From NCBI GenBank assembly GCA_965651935.1, contig CBFGTC010000018.1, positions 1 through 32,722 of the forward strand: a stretch of 32,722 nt of DNA, read 5' to 3'. This stretch comes from JAFEDN01 sp965651935 (GTDB lineage Bacteria; Pseudomonadota; Gammaproteobacteria; Coxiellales; Coxiellaceae). Positions within the stretch are counted from its first letter, which is position 1, and each line of letters starts with the position of its first letter. Below, one piece after another: positions 6,632 through 14,800 of this stretch. Made by a program: the position numbers and the translations under genes. The notes beneath the pieces were generated by a model. The model was given only the letters and a program-made list of their open reading frames with translations. It did not search any database and was not told the origin of the DNA.

Positions 6632-9391
6632 CTATTGCCTGCTTATTCGTTTATATCTCTGTTCAAAAGCTTCTTTTCCTCCTTCCATTATTCGACAGAT
6701 TTCATTTCGAATAGAGTCTTCCTGAAGACTACCTTGAGTTATTATCCTAGTTTGCCCACCTATGACATCCAATACAATAATATTTTCCGCATCGCCATTC
6801 ACAACAATATTGGCATTATGAGTAATAATTAATACCTGTCTTCTTTGCTTGATTTTACGAAGTTGCATAACAATCAGATCATAAATTAGGGAATTATCTA
6901 AATCGTCTTCTGGCTGATCTAGAATTAAAGGCTCATCACCATAAGAAAGAATAAAGGCTAAAAGAGCAGCAGTCTTTTGACCAGGAGATCCTTGCTCTAC
7001 AGGTTTAAAACTATCTCCTCCTTTCAAACTATAACGTACGTCCAAAGAGTCCGCTGGAAACCAACAACGGATGCGATCAATCTGCTCTGGGGATAACCCT
7101 TGAACATGAGAAACAAATCGCCGATCTTTTGCAGAAGAAATAGCGGTAGAATCACGAGCGTATATTCCTAATAACGTAGATTTCAATGTGCCAACTCTTT
7201 GCAACATAGTTTGAGACGAATCCCTCTTTAGTAGAGCCAAAAGTCCCTCATTTTCATCAACAGCTCCAATATCTCGCTCAAAACCACCATTTCCACGACC
7301 AATAAGATTACGTAATTCTTCCTCAACTGTAAGTGTATTTCCATAAGGAATTACATTAATCTGAACATATAAGTTATTTATCAATACATTATTAAGAAAG
7401 TTCTCTCTTAATTTAATAATTTTCTCTCTATGCCTCTCAATTTTACTCAAACAATCTTCTGCATTCTGCTGATATTGAGTAAGAGACTCACGCTTAACTC
7501 TAAAATTATCAAGTTTCTCTTCAAGTTCCTGACGTCGTTTTACAAGATTTGCATAACTTGCTGGGTCATCAGTTCCTACTTTTAACAACTCCCCCAATAA
7601 TATTTTATATGAATCGTCTGTCTCAGCTATCTTTTGAAAGATGATTAAATCAGATTTTTTTGTATCCCAAAATTCTTTAATTTTATCTACCTTCATGGCA
7701 ATTTGCTCAATCTCAACCTGTATAGTCTGGAAAAAGGAGCGCACACCTGAGATCACCTCAAGTAATTCATGATCTTCTGCTTTTTCTAAAGAAAAATTTT
7801 GAATATCTATCTCAGGCGGTAATAAAATTTTAGCAAACGTCCGAATTTGTTGTGCTATTCCAATCCATGATTTTTCCCATAACTCAATGGCTTTGTGTTG
7901 ATTTTTTCCCAACTGATAAGCTCTGAGAATATCAGCATGACCAGATTTCTCAAAAACTTCTAATTTCCGTTTAATATCTTCAAGCTGGCCTTTTATCACA
8001 GGTTCTTCCTGCAGTCCTACTTGCATCTCACGCTCCTGGGCACGAATTGAGAGATACATAGAAACTAATTCATCCCATTCTAATTTCCAATCACGATAAT
8101 TGACCTCCGGTGCGTCATCTATAACTTGCAAGAGAGCTTGCGGATGTTTAGCAAGTTCAAAAATTTGTTTCTGACTATAAATTCGAATAGGAAATCTCTG
8201 AGCGATATCGCCTAACGCAGGACTCCATACATCTGGGCCAGTTTCCTCTTCTATCAAATATTTTTTGTCTAAATTACTCCATTTAATTCGATAATGATTC
8301 CCATCCTTTCGCAAGTCAACTGTTATTATAGTTGATTCCTTTAACAAGCCTTCATCTTGTCGACTAGCTGATGTTTGAGAATATTTAACAAATTCTCTCT
8401 CTAAACTTCCAGGGATTTCATCTTTCCGTCCTAGCCCTGTTCGGAGAAATTCCAATATAGTTGACTTGCCAGTCCCGCGACCGCCGATGATGGTATTAAG
8501 CCAAGGATTAAGCGGGCATATAAACAAATCACCTCTACCAATATATTTCGCATTATCTATGAAGATACTCTCAATAGCTAAAGATCCATGAGCATTAGGA
8601 TCTCCACTAAATGCATCAGAACGCTTCAGAGAAAGATTCCCATCAACCAATGCCAATCGTAAACCTTCAAAAGAGGGATTTGACATTTTAACCCAAGTAA
8701 AATGACTTCCAGGATAACGCTGTCCATTGACTCCATCTGGATGATGAGAGTCAGTTCCTATTACTTCCACCCAATTTAGTTTCTTGCTTATATAAAGATC
8801 AGGTTTATTATTTGATGTGTCGACTACTTCCATCGCAAGAATATCTTTATGATTTAAAAGCTGACTGAGAGTATTACCCGAATATTCGATAAAAAGACCA
8901 CATGGTTTATCAACATGTGCAGGAATAGCAAGACCGCCAGACTTTATAATTTCGTCAATCACTTCCACCGCAGAGGAAATAGAGCAACCATCACTTTTGC
9001 CTTTAGTAGATTGATATTTAACCACTCCTAATAACGAATCAATATCAGAAGTGGTTTTACTTGGAGGAAATATGGCTAAGATATGAATATTTCCTTGAAC
9101 CGTAATTTCGACCCCCGGAAATAAACATAGAGGTCGATAATCGGGATCTTTTGTAATGAATAGCTCATCAAGGGAATACTTTAATAAATCAATCCATGCA
9201 CCTGAATTATGGTCGGTGATTGCAACACAATCAACTCCCGCTTTCATATAGTTTAATAACCACTGTTTAGGCTCAATATTTTTATGTAACTCTGAATGAG
9301 TTCCTTTCCCATAGTCAGCTGAAGCAGGTGTGTGGGTATGGAAATCAAATTTCCACCATTTGGCGCTCGGCCAATTCCATTGACAGCTCAT
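6632..9391 (-). CDS. PHP-domain/SMC-like ATPase (TrlF type)
   Basis: A 919-residue protein (numbered here from an upstream ATG two codons earlier). The N-terminal 270 residues are a PHP phosphoesterase: FDFHTHT (H20, H22), AITDHN (D62, H63), PGVEIT (E97), PAHVDKP (H161) and GTDSHHPD (D216, H218), so all metal ligands appear intact. Then follow a Walker A, IIGGRGTGKST (303-313), a long coiled coil and, near the C terminus, an ABC signature (GSPGQKTAALLA), Walker B plus D-loop (LILDQPEDDLDN) and a switch histidine (ITHNAN). This is the TrlF-type PHP-ABC ATPase architecture, thought to act as an ATP-gated nuclease or phosphoesterase in conflict systems. I chose the second ATG because GAAGGGG lies six bases before it, but touches the first. 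It is the first gene of the cluster with the two methyltransferases. Confidence 0.85.
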   Translation of the reverse strand: MSCQWNWPSAKWWKFDFHTHTPASADYGKGTHSELHKNIEPKQWLLNYMKAGVDCVAITDHNSGAWIDLLKYSLDELFITKDPDYRPLCLFPGVEITVQGNIHILAIFPPSKTTSDIDSLLGVVKYQSTKGKSDGCSISSAVEVIDEIIKSGGLAIPAHVDKPCGLFIEYSGNTLSQLLNHKDILAMEVVDTSNNKPDLYISKKLNWVEVIGTDSHHPDGVNGQRYPGSHFTWVKMSNPSFEGLRLALVDGNLSLKRSDAFSGDPNAHGSLAIESIFIDNAKYIGRGDLFICPLNPWLNTIIGGRGTGKSTILEFLRTGLGRKDEIPGSLEREFVKYSQTSASRQDEGLLKESTIITVDLRKDGNHYRIKWSNLDKKYLIEEETGPDVWSPALGDIAQRFPIRIYSQKQIFELAKHPQALLQVIDDAPEVNYRDWKLEWDELVSMYLSIRAQEREMQVGLQEEPVIKGQLEDIKRKLEVFEKSGHADILRAYQLGKNQHKAIELWEKSWIGIAQQIRTFAKILLPPEIDIQNFSLEKAEDHELLEVISGVRSFFQTIQVEIEQIAMKVDKIKEFWDTKKSDLIIFQKIAETDDSYKILLGELLKVGTDDPASYANLVKRRQELEEKLDNFRVKRESLTQYQQNAEDCLSKIERHREKIIKLRENFLNNVLINNLYVQINVIPYGNTLTVEEELRNLIGRGNGGFERDIGAVDENEGLLALLKRDSSQTMLQRVGTLKSTLLGIYARDSTAISSAKDRRFVSHVQGLSPEQIDRIRCWFPADSLDVRYSLKGGDSFKPVEQGSPGQKTAALLAFILSYGDEPLILDQPEDDLDNSLIYDLIVMQLRKIKQRRQVLIITHNANIVVNGDAENIIVLDVIGGQTRIITQGSLQEDSIRNEICRIMEGGKEAFEQRYKRISRQ

Positions 9392-9420
9392 TTTCATCCC
9401 CTTCTTTAAGTGCTTAGACA

Positions 9421-9458
9421 GGTATTAAATACCTTGCCTATTATATTACTAATAGTAA
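9421..9458. promoter_or_regulatory. Two operator-like palindromes upstream of the ATPase gene
   Basis: GGTATT-A-AATACC (9421-9433) is a perfect 13-base palindrome, and TTACT-AAT-AGTAA (9446-9458) is a second one. The second overlaps the predicted -10 hexamer and the first lies just downstream of it, where repressors usually bind. They suggest control of the defence cluster by a regulator outside the cluster. Confidence 0.4.
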
Positions 9459-9471
9459 AAAAAATAGACAA
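9443..9471 (-). promoter_or_regulatory. Predicted sigma-70 promoter of the defence operon
   Basis: On the minus strand TTGTCT (9471-9466) and TAATAT (9448-9443) are separated by 17 bases, close to consensus. The start codon of the PHP-ATPase gene follows about 50 bases later, after a good ribosome-binding site. It is overlapped by the palindromes listed for 9421-9458. Confidence 0.5.
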
Positions 9472-9771
9472 CTTTGGCTACTAATTCGTACTTAAAAAGA
9501 GGCGAATCTGCAAAAGCGCTATTCAAGCAATTAGATCTCTGCAAAAATCCTTTTTGCCTATTTAAGCGCCTTTATCAAACTAACTATGCACAAAGACGTT
9601 AACCGCCAGTAGGTATATTACTCTGGCTATTATCCATATACGAAGCAATTTACCGCCAACAATCTGTTGTGTCAATTGACTCAGATAGAATCAACAAATT
9701 AGCATCATTTAATCTCAGAAAGATCTCAATTAAATTTGTATTTCCTTACTCAAAGTGGAAATCCCCAAGTA
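9472..9771. other. Gene-free AT-rich stretch
   Basis: No gene is supported. A plus-strand frame of about 42 codons is open at 9475-9600 but has no ribosome-binding site, no recognisable motif and no ATG. The stretch separates the defence cluster from the transfer-control region. Confidence 0.4.
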
Positions 9772-9833
9772 TGGTGTGATTACTTCAAAACTCTTAATTT
9801 GCCTAATTAAGATAGCCATAAAACCTCACACCA
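9772..9833. repeat. Nested inverted repeat, candidate oriT or regulator site
   Basis: TGGTGTGA (9772-9779) pairs perfectly with TCACACCA (9826-9833). Inside, CTTAATT (9793-9799) pairs with AATTAAG (9805-9811) around a 5-base loop. The whole could extrude as a cruciform. F-type nick regions are GT-rich and lie next to an inverted repeat, and this is the only GGTGTG-containing structure seen near the relaxosome-like genes. No nick consensus can be claimed. It could also be a transcript hairpin or a tiny mobile remnant. Confidence 0.3.
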
Positions 9834-9895
9834 AATAATTAAAGCTAGTCAAAATATGAACAATAAGGACTTCGCTGACAAAAAATACTTTGATA

Positions 9896-10114
9896 TTATG
9901 CGGAGCTATCACTTTCAGATGAAGATTGACTAATTTTTTTCTGCCAATCCTTATCTTTTTCTAATATAAAGCGTGCCGCCTGCTCCAGAAAATCATCCAG
10001 ACGATCAATGCCTGCCCAAGCGTTATACGCTTTGATATCCGATATTAAACGATCATCAAAACGCAGTGAAGTAGGTACTCTTTTTGATTTCGGTTTTGCA
10101 CTCAACAAAGCCAT
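9896..10114 (-). CDS. Small ribbon-helix-helix DNA-binding protein
   Basis: A 72-residue basic protein. After a KPKSKR start comes VPTSLRFDDRLISDIKAYNAWAG, which fits the beta strand and helix A of an Arc/MetJ-type ribbon-helix-helix. Helix B follows (LDDFLEQAARFILEKDKDW), then an acidic Ser-rich tail. Such proteins serve as partition partners of ParA, relaxosome accessory factors or autorepressors. No parA lies beside it, which argues for a relaxosome or regulatory role. The start is firm: AGGAGA stands seven bases before the ATG. An imperfect inverted repeat 34-67 bases upstream could be its operator. Confidence 0.65.
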   Translation of the reverse strand: MALLSAKPKSKRVPTSLRFDDRLISDIKAYNAWAGIDRLDDFLEQAARFILEKDKDWQKKISQSSSESDSSA

Positions 10115-10147
10115 AATATGCTCTCCTGAAAATTAAAATAGTTCTTG

Positions 10148-10181
10148 TCAATGGATTTATTTTATTTAGAAAATCAATTGA
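10148..10181. promoter_or_regulatory. Imperfect inverted repeat upstream of the small RHH gene
   Basis: TCAATGGATTT (10148-10158) and AAATCAATTGA (10171-10181) are complementary except for one central mismatch and are separated by 12 bases. The site lies 34-67 bases before the start codon of the 72-aa ribbon-helix-helix gene, where an autorepressor would bind. Confidence 0.4.
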
Positions 10182-10725
10182 CGCCTGATCTCAAACCATA
10201 GCGAAAAGAATAATCAAAAATCAATATCTACCCTGAATTTCGTGAAAAAAAGTGAATAACTTTGCCGATTTTTACAGATTATGAGAGATCAGTGCGCAGT
10301 TCTAAAATAATATCTATTTTTTTAATCATTAGAAATTAATTTTATAAAATTTTTACCGTTATACGATTTCTTTAAGTCAGCATAAACAATATTAACTTGA
10401 ATATATTTTTATGAATAAATTAATTAATAGAAAATATCTTGTGTACTTTATGATATATAGTTTTAAATTTCTTTAAATAGAATAGTTCACTTTCAGTTAT
10501 TCTTAAAAAACAGTACAAAATCGCTTAAATTTTATTTATGGAAAAATACGAACTTTGTAAAAAATCAAAAACAGAATCATCTCAGATGTTATTCAGATTG
10601 CGTTACTATAGCCCAATTTCCATCCACACCCGTCGCACTTGGTGTGCTTTTGCGGAAAACCTCAATCATTCAAACCCTTACATGGCAGTACGGGCATGCA
10701 GAGAAAACAGCCTATTTTAACTAAT
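10182..10725. other. AT-rich gene-free stretch
   Basis: Very AT-rich DNA with many A and T runs. A 60-codon plus-strand frame (10538-10720) has no ribosome-binding site and no recognisable motif, and I do not call it a gene. The composition suits a transfer origin, a replication origin or a divergent control region, but no specific site was identified. Confidence 0.4.
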
Positions 10726-10839
10726 GTGATGATGAAGTGATGATGATTCCATAATTTCTCGTAGAAAATAACCTGATTTTTTATAAAATCAGATTTTTTG
10801 GCCTGTTTTTCGTGATATAGTGATGATGTTCGCATCACT
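10726..10839. promoter_or_regulatory. GTGATGATG iterons and hairpins upstream of the 137-aa RHH gene
   Basis: GTGATGATG occurs at 10726, 10737 (11-bp spacing) and 10820. The third copy is part of a perfect inverted repeat AGTGATG / CATCACT (10819-10825, 10833-10839). The array ends 66 bases before the start of the divergent ribbon-helix-helix gene. It is a good candidate for the binding sites of that protein and thus for an autoregulated promoter or an oriT accessory region. Confidence 0.45.
10773..10792. repeat. Perfect hairpin within the iteron region
   Basis: CTGATTTT (10773-10780) and AAAATCAG (10785-10792) form an 8-bp stem with a 4-base loop, followed by a run of six T. It is too AT-rich to be a convincing intrinsic terminator. 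It sits between the second and third GTGATGATG iterons, so an oriT-type hairpin is equally possible. Confidence 0.4.
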
Positions 10840-10905
10840 TTGCTTATTTTTAAATACGGCTAATAAGAGCAGAAAAAGCAAAAATATTTAATCAAGGACG
10901 CTTAT

Positions 10906-11319
10906 ATGAAACGAATCACTATCAGTATTCCGCCGGAAGATTTAGAAAAAATAGAGCAGCTTGCGCAACAAAAAGGGCTTATCCTCTCTCAATGTTTGCG
11001 TATGCTGATTCGCATTGGTTTTACTGTTGAAGAAGCGGCTGCAGAGAAAAATCCAGGGGAAGGTTCGCCCTTCCTGAGTGCTGACGAGCAAATCCTTTTA
11101 TGGAAGGCTCAACTTACCTGGCAGCAGGAAATTCGATTGCTTGTGCGCCATTTAGTCGATACCCTCACTCAAGCCAGCTTGAAAGACCGTGATGTTCTCC
11201 TGGAAGATGCTAAACAAAAGGCGCAAAATCTCGTAGGAACTTTGCTGGGGCAAATCAATAACCGTGAATGTAAGGCTACTTTGATAGAGGAAGAATCATC
11301 ATCATTCACTAATGATTGA
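10906..11319 (+). CDS. Ribbon-helix-helix protein, probable relaxosome/control factor
   Basis: A 137-residue protein. Its first 45 residues read MKRITISIPPEDLEKIEQLA followed by a second helix (SQCLRMLIRIGFTVEEAA), the pattern of a ribbon-helix-helix DNA-binding domain. The rest is mostly helical (KAQLTWQQEIRLLVRHLVDTLTQA) and may drive oligomerisation, as in MobC- or TraM-like accessory proteins. AAGGA lies seven bases before the ATG. It is transcribed away from the defence cluster and towards the convergent fis-like/traI unit. Iterons and hairpins directly upstream suggest that it binds there. A role with the MOB-F relaxase is inferred from position only; a plain transcription regulator is the alternative. 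Confidence 0.65.
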   Translation: MKRITISIPPEDLEKIEQLAQQKGLILSQCLRMLIRIGFTVEEAAAEKNPGEGSPFLSADEQILLWKAQLTWQQEIRLLVRHLVDTLTQASLKDRDVLLEDAKQKAQNLVGTLLGQINNRECKATLIEEESSSFTND

Positions 11320-11356
11320 GAGAATATATTGTAAAACACAGTGACAAAGCGCTAAA

Positions 11357-11392
11357 GTTAATGGCTAGTCTTCCGATGTTAGCCTTGCTAAC
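11357..11392. terminator. Weak bidirectional hairpin between convergent genes
   Basis: GTTA...GGCTA (11357-11367) pairs with TAGCC...TAAC (11380-11392) around an internal loop. It lies in the 86-bp gap between the convergent ribbon-helix-helix and fis-like genes. It has no good T run, so termination is only suggested by position. Confidence 0.25.
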
Positions 11393-11405
11393 TCGTTCCA
11401 AATTT

Positions 11406-11744
11406 TTATGATTTCTTTTTGCCGTCAGACCCTAACAATCCATATTGTTTCATCTTTTTGCGTAAAGTTCCTCGACTGAGGTTGAGATATTTCGCTGCCT
11501 GGCTTTGGTTATTTTGAACGTACTTCAGCACCACTTCCAAAAACGGCGCTTCAAATTCTGCCATAAATAATTCATAGAGGTTGGCAGGTTTCGCCCCTTC
11601 CAACCGAACAAAATACTCCTTCATCGCGGCTTTGACATACTCACGGAGCGGGGTGGATGTTGACGATTGATTGGCGGGGACAGTGTTAGTTTGAGACACG
11701 AGAGTGTCGTTATCTTGTTCAACAGACAATGCAGTTGCGTTCAT
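11406..11744 (-). CDS. Fis-family nucleoid/transcription regulator
   Basis: A 112-residue Fis homologue. The C-terminal half, LYELFMAEFEAPFLEVVLKY followed by NQSQAAKYLNLSRGTLRKKM, aligns by eye with the dimerisation helices and the helix-turn-helix of Fis, including the GTLRKK recognition helix. The N-terminal 45 residues are Thr/Ser/Gln-rich and not conserved. Two ATGs are possible; AAGAGGA touches the first (11750) and lies six bases before the second (11744), so I chose the second. It is the last gene after traI, with about 150 bases between them. A Fis protein encoded on a conjugative element could regulate transfer genes or the host, since Legionella-type bacteria use several Fis paralogues. 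Function here is inferred. Confidence 0.8.
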   Translation of the reverse strand: MNATALSVEQDNDTLVSQTNTVPANQSSTSTPLREYVKAAMKEYFVRLEGAKPANLYELFMAEFEAPFLEVVLKYVQNNQSQAAKYLNLSRGTLRKKMKQYGLLGSDGKKKS

Positions 11745-11818
11745 ATTCATTCCTCTTGTTCTTTAAAAAACTCAATGCCTTTCCATTGGCTAACCAGATT
11801 GTTATTGGGACGATAACG

Positions 11819-11838
11819 GAGATCATCTTAATGATCTC
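11819..11838. repeat. Inverted repeat between traI and the fis-like gene
   Basis: GAGATCAT (11819-11826) and ATGATCTC (11831-11838) form a perfect 8-bp stem with a CTTA loop. A shorter GTTAT/ATAAC pair lies beside it at 11801-11817. There is no T run on the minus strand, so it could be an operator, an RNA processing hairpin or a partial attenuator that lets fis expression differ from traI. Confidence 0.4.
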
Positions 11839-11896
11839 ACGGCAAAAGTCAAAATAAAAAAAATGGCATAAAGAGTACGCTCTAGCTGGAAGGCTT

Positions 11897-14800
11897 CTAA
11901 AGATCCAATTCCGGTTCTTTTTCGAGCCGAGGTGGAGTTTTTTGTGGAGGTGTGGTGGTGTTCGGAGCCGGACTTTTTTCCTGGGCGATGACGACCATTT
12001 GTTGAGATGACCTGCTCTGCATTTCAGCATAGAGTTTAGGCCAAATTTCGTTCTCCTGGCGTAATTTTTCCAGGGAGTTTTCCTGACGATGAATTTTCCA
12101 CGACTGAGTCAGCGTTTTCTGTAAGGTGTGTCCAGAAGTCTTTTGATCCCGATAATCCACGTAAGGGATTGCCTGTTGTAATTCGGCTTTGATAGAGTCG
12201 GCGTTCTGTTGTTTCAAGACATCATTATAATCCTGGCCTTTGATTTTAGGCTGGGCAATCCAAACAGACTTGCCTTGTTCCTGTAACTGCTCGGCGGCAA
12301 AACGGATCAGCCGATCACTCTGCACACCTTGACCATCGTTATCTAGACACAGGACAATATTTTGATGGGTTTTGGCCGAATCGATGTTTTTAAAATTCGA
12401 TTTGCCCAGAGTGATGCGCACATCGCCGCCGCCTAACGCTTGATACACACTGAGGGCGGTTTCAGGGCCTTCGGCCAGATAAGTGACCCCTTTGCTCATC
12501 GACATTTTTTCGAGCGGCTGCAGCGCCACCGATCCCTGAGAAGGGCGACCCCAGGTTTGTTTTTTCACTTCAACATCGGCCTTTTGAGCCGAGTTTTTAT
12601 CCAGAAAAATGGCTTGGACGGCTTGTACCTGGTTTGCACTATCTTTAGCCACCACCACCAGCGCCGAGTGTATGCTTTCATTCCGCCTTGAATAAATACC
12701 GGGATGAAAACGCACGTTGTCGGGAAATTTATCCAGGACGATACTGCGATGCTCCCGTAAATAACGTTCAGCCAACGTACCGGCTATTGGCAGGCTTTCT
12801 TTAGCCAACCGCCGCGCGTAGCGCAAACTGCGCTGTTGCTCAGGAGTGAGGGGATGGGTCATGGCCTGTAACGGCTTAGGCGGGGAAATCCGGGCGCTGT
12901 CCTGGATGCTGATATCCGATGGAGAAGTACCTAAAATTTTTACGGCCTCCTGCAATATCGCTCGAAAATCCTGCCGTTTATCCAAGTCTTTTTTAAAGGC
13001 AATCAAGTCCAATAAATGGCCGCCTTCACCAGTTTGGAAATCGTGCCACAACCCTCGTTTATCACCATTCATGGTAACAATTAGACTGCCTTGTTTGCTG
13101 CCATAGCGGTACTGCCCGCTCAGCTTGGTTTTGGGTTCGCCCAATAATTGCTCTACCACACGCTCCGCTTGATCGGTTAAATACTGACTGATCCGCTGAG
13201 CGTCCAATCTGGGAGAGGACACGGACTTGAGTGGTTCGGATTTTACAGTGAGCCTGTTTTCAGCAGGATTATGATTGGCTGGGTGATCTTCAGCGTGGGA
13301 AATAGCCAAACGCCAGGCATCGGGATTGTCACCCGCCAAGGTTCCCATGCCTGGTGCTGACGCTTCATCGGGATAAAAGGCCTTCGACACCGGCTGATCA
13401 TATCTCCGGCGATCCTGAGAAATTTCAGGACTCAACCTTGAGGCTGGCTGTGCAGAAGAAAGAGGCGAAATTTCTCCGACTGCTTCTAGCGCGCTGGATT
13501 TACGGCCTGGATTATTTTGGACGGCCCGGAGTAATCGTTCCTTATCATCGGTATAGAGAGTTATCTCATGGGTGGCTCTTGTCAGCACCACTAACAATGA
13601 TCGCTGGCTGGTGAGTTGCGGACGATAGCTTTCCGCATTGATCAATACGCTGGTGATGGTTTTTCCCTGCGCACCATAGCCGGTGATGGCATAGGCATGG
13701 TCCCAATGCTGCAGCCGGGGATTCGTACTGAGCAATTCGATTGGATCCCCCGTGGAGGTGAGTCCTTGGTCGGTTGATTGCAGTAAGCGGACGATGATCT
13801 TAGCCAGGTTTGCAGGCGGCTTTTGAGCTGAAGGCTTCACGATTTCACCGGTGGTTGCAACAACCGATGTCTGGGTTTCAGACGGCAAAATAACCGCTTC
13901 CACTCGTGCCAGTTCCGGGCTGAGTAACCCTAACGCTTCATCTGTTCGTGTCCACCGGATTAGATCCCCGGCCATCAACTCCCGGCGCTCAATCTCATAC
14001 ACTTCCACCCCGGCCCGCCCGCCGTTTTTATAGAGTTGGGGTTTCCATAAAACCGGATCTGAACCAGGGCGCTCCAGTTGTAAGTAATTTCCTTCAGGAG
14101 TGATACTCGCCACTTGCCAGTAGTCCCCTTTGCGAATACCGGCGGATTGACTGACATTGAACCGCAACACATTACCGATGTGATAACAACTGACCTGGCT
14201 GCGCTCGATTTCGCTTAAGCGACGGGACACTAAAATATCAGTCACTAGACGAGGGCCGGACAGTTCCCCTCGCAATATCAAGCCTTCCCGAACCAACGCA
14301 TTTTGCATCACTCGATCTTCATTACCGAAGGTGATGATCTGAGTTTGCGCTCTTTTCAGCATATCCCGGTTGACATAATTCTCGGCGATCAGGCTCATTC
14401 GTTCGGCGCGGTTATCCCGGCGTTGGTTGTCTTCATCGATATAACTACCGGCTTCAATGATTCGGTTTTCTAAAATCTTAAAAACCTGAGCAAAATCTTT
14501 TTGATAGACCGCCTGTACCGCCGCTTTTAAATGATCTTCTTTTTGACGGGTAATATGAGTCAAATGGACGATTGATAGACCTGCGCGCTGTAAAATTTCA
14601 AACGGCTTGCCGGAATCCACAGCGGTGTATTGATGAATATCGCCGACTAACAATCCCCAACCTCCTAAATGGATTACCGCTCTTAAAAAATCATGCAGAC
14701 GTTGATTGGATACCATCGAAGATTCATCGACGACCAGACAGCGTCCTCGATAGGCTTCCGGTGTGATTTTGCCAGCGGCGACATTTAACAAAAACCGATC

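Noticed and set aside
9475..9600. A 42-codon open plus-strand frame (KRGESAKALFKQL...)
   Set aside because: No ATG, no ribosome-binding site and no family resemblance; likely chance.
10538..10720. A 60-codon plus-strand frame starting MEKYELCKKS
   Set aside because: It is in AT-rich DNA, lacks a ribosome-binding site and shows no domain pattern.
10773..10797. Intrinsic terminator at the hairpin followed by T6
   Set aside because: The stem has only two G-C pairs and no convincing gene ends just before it; kept only as a repeat.
11719..12030. A 103-codon frame overlapping the ends of traI and fis
   Set aside because: It is out of frame with both genes and covers the C-terminal coding part of traI; a shadow frame.
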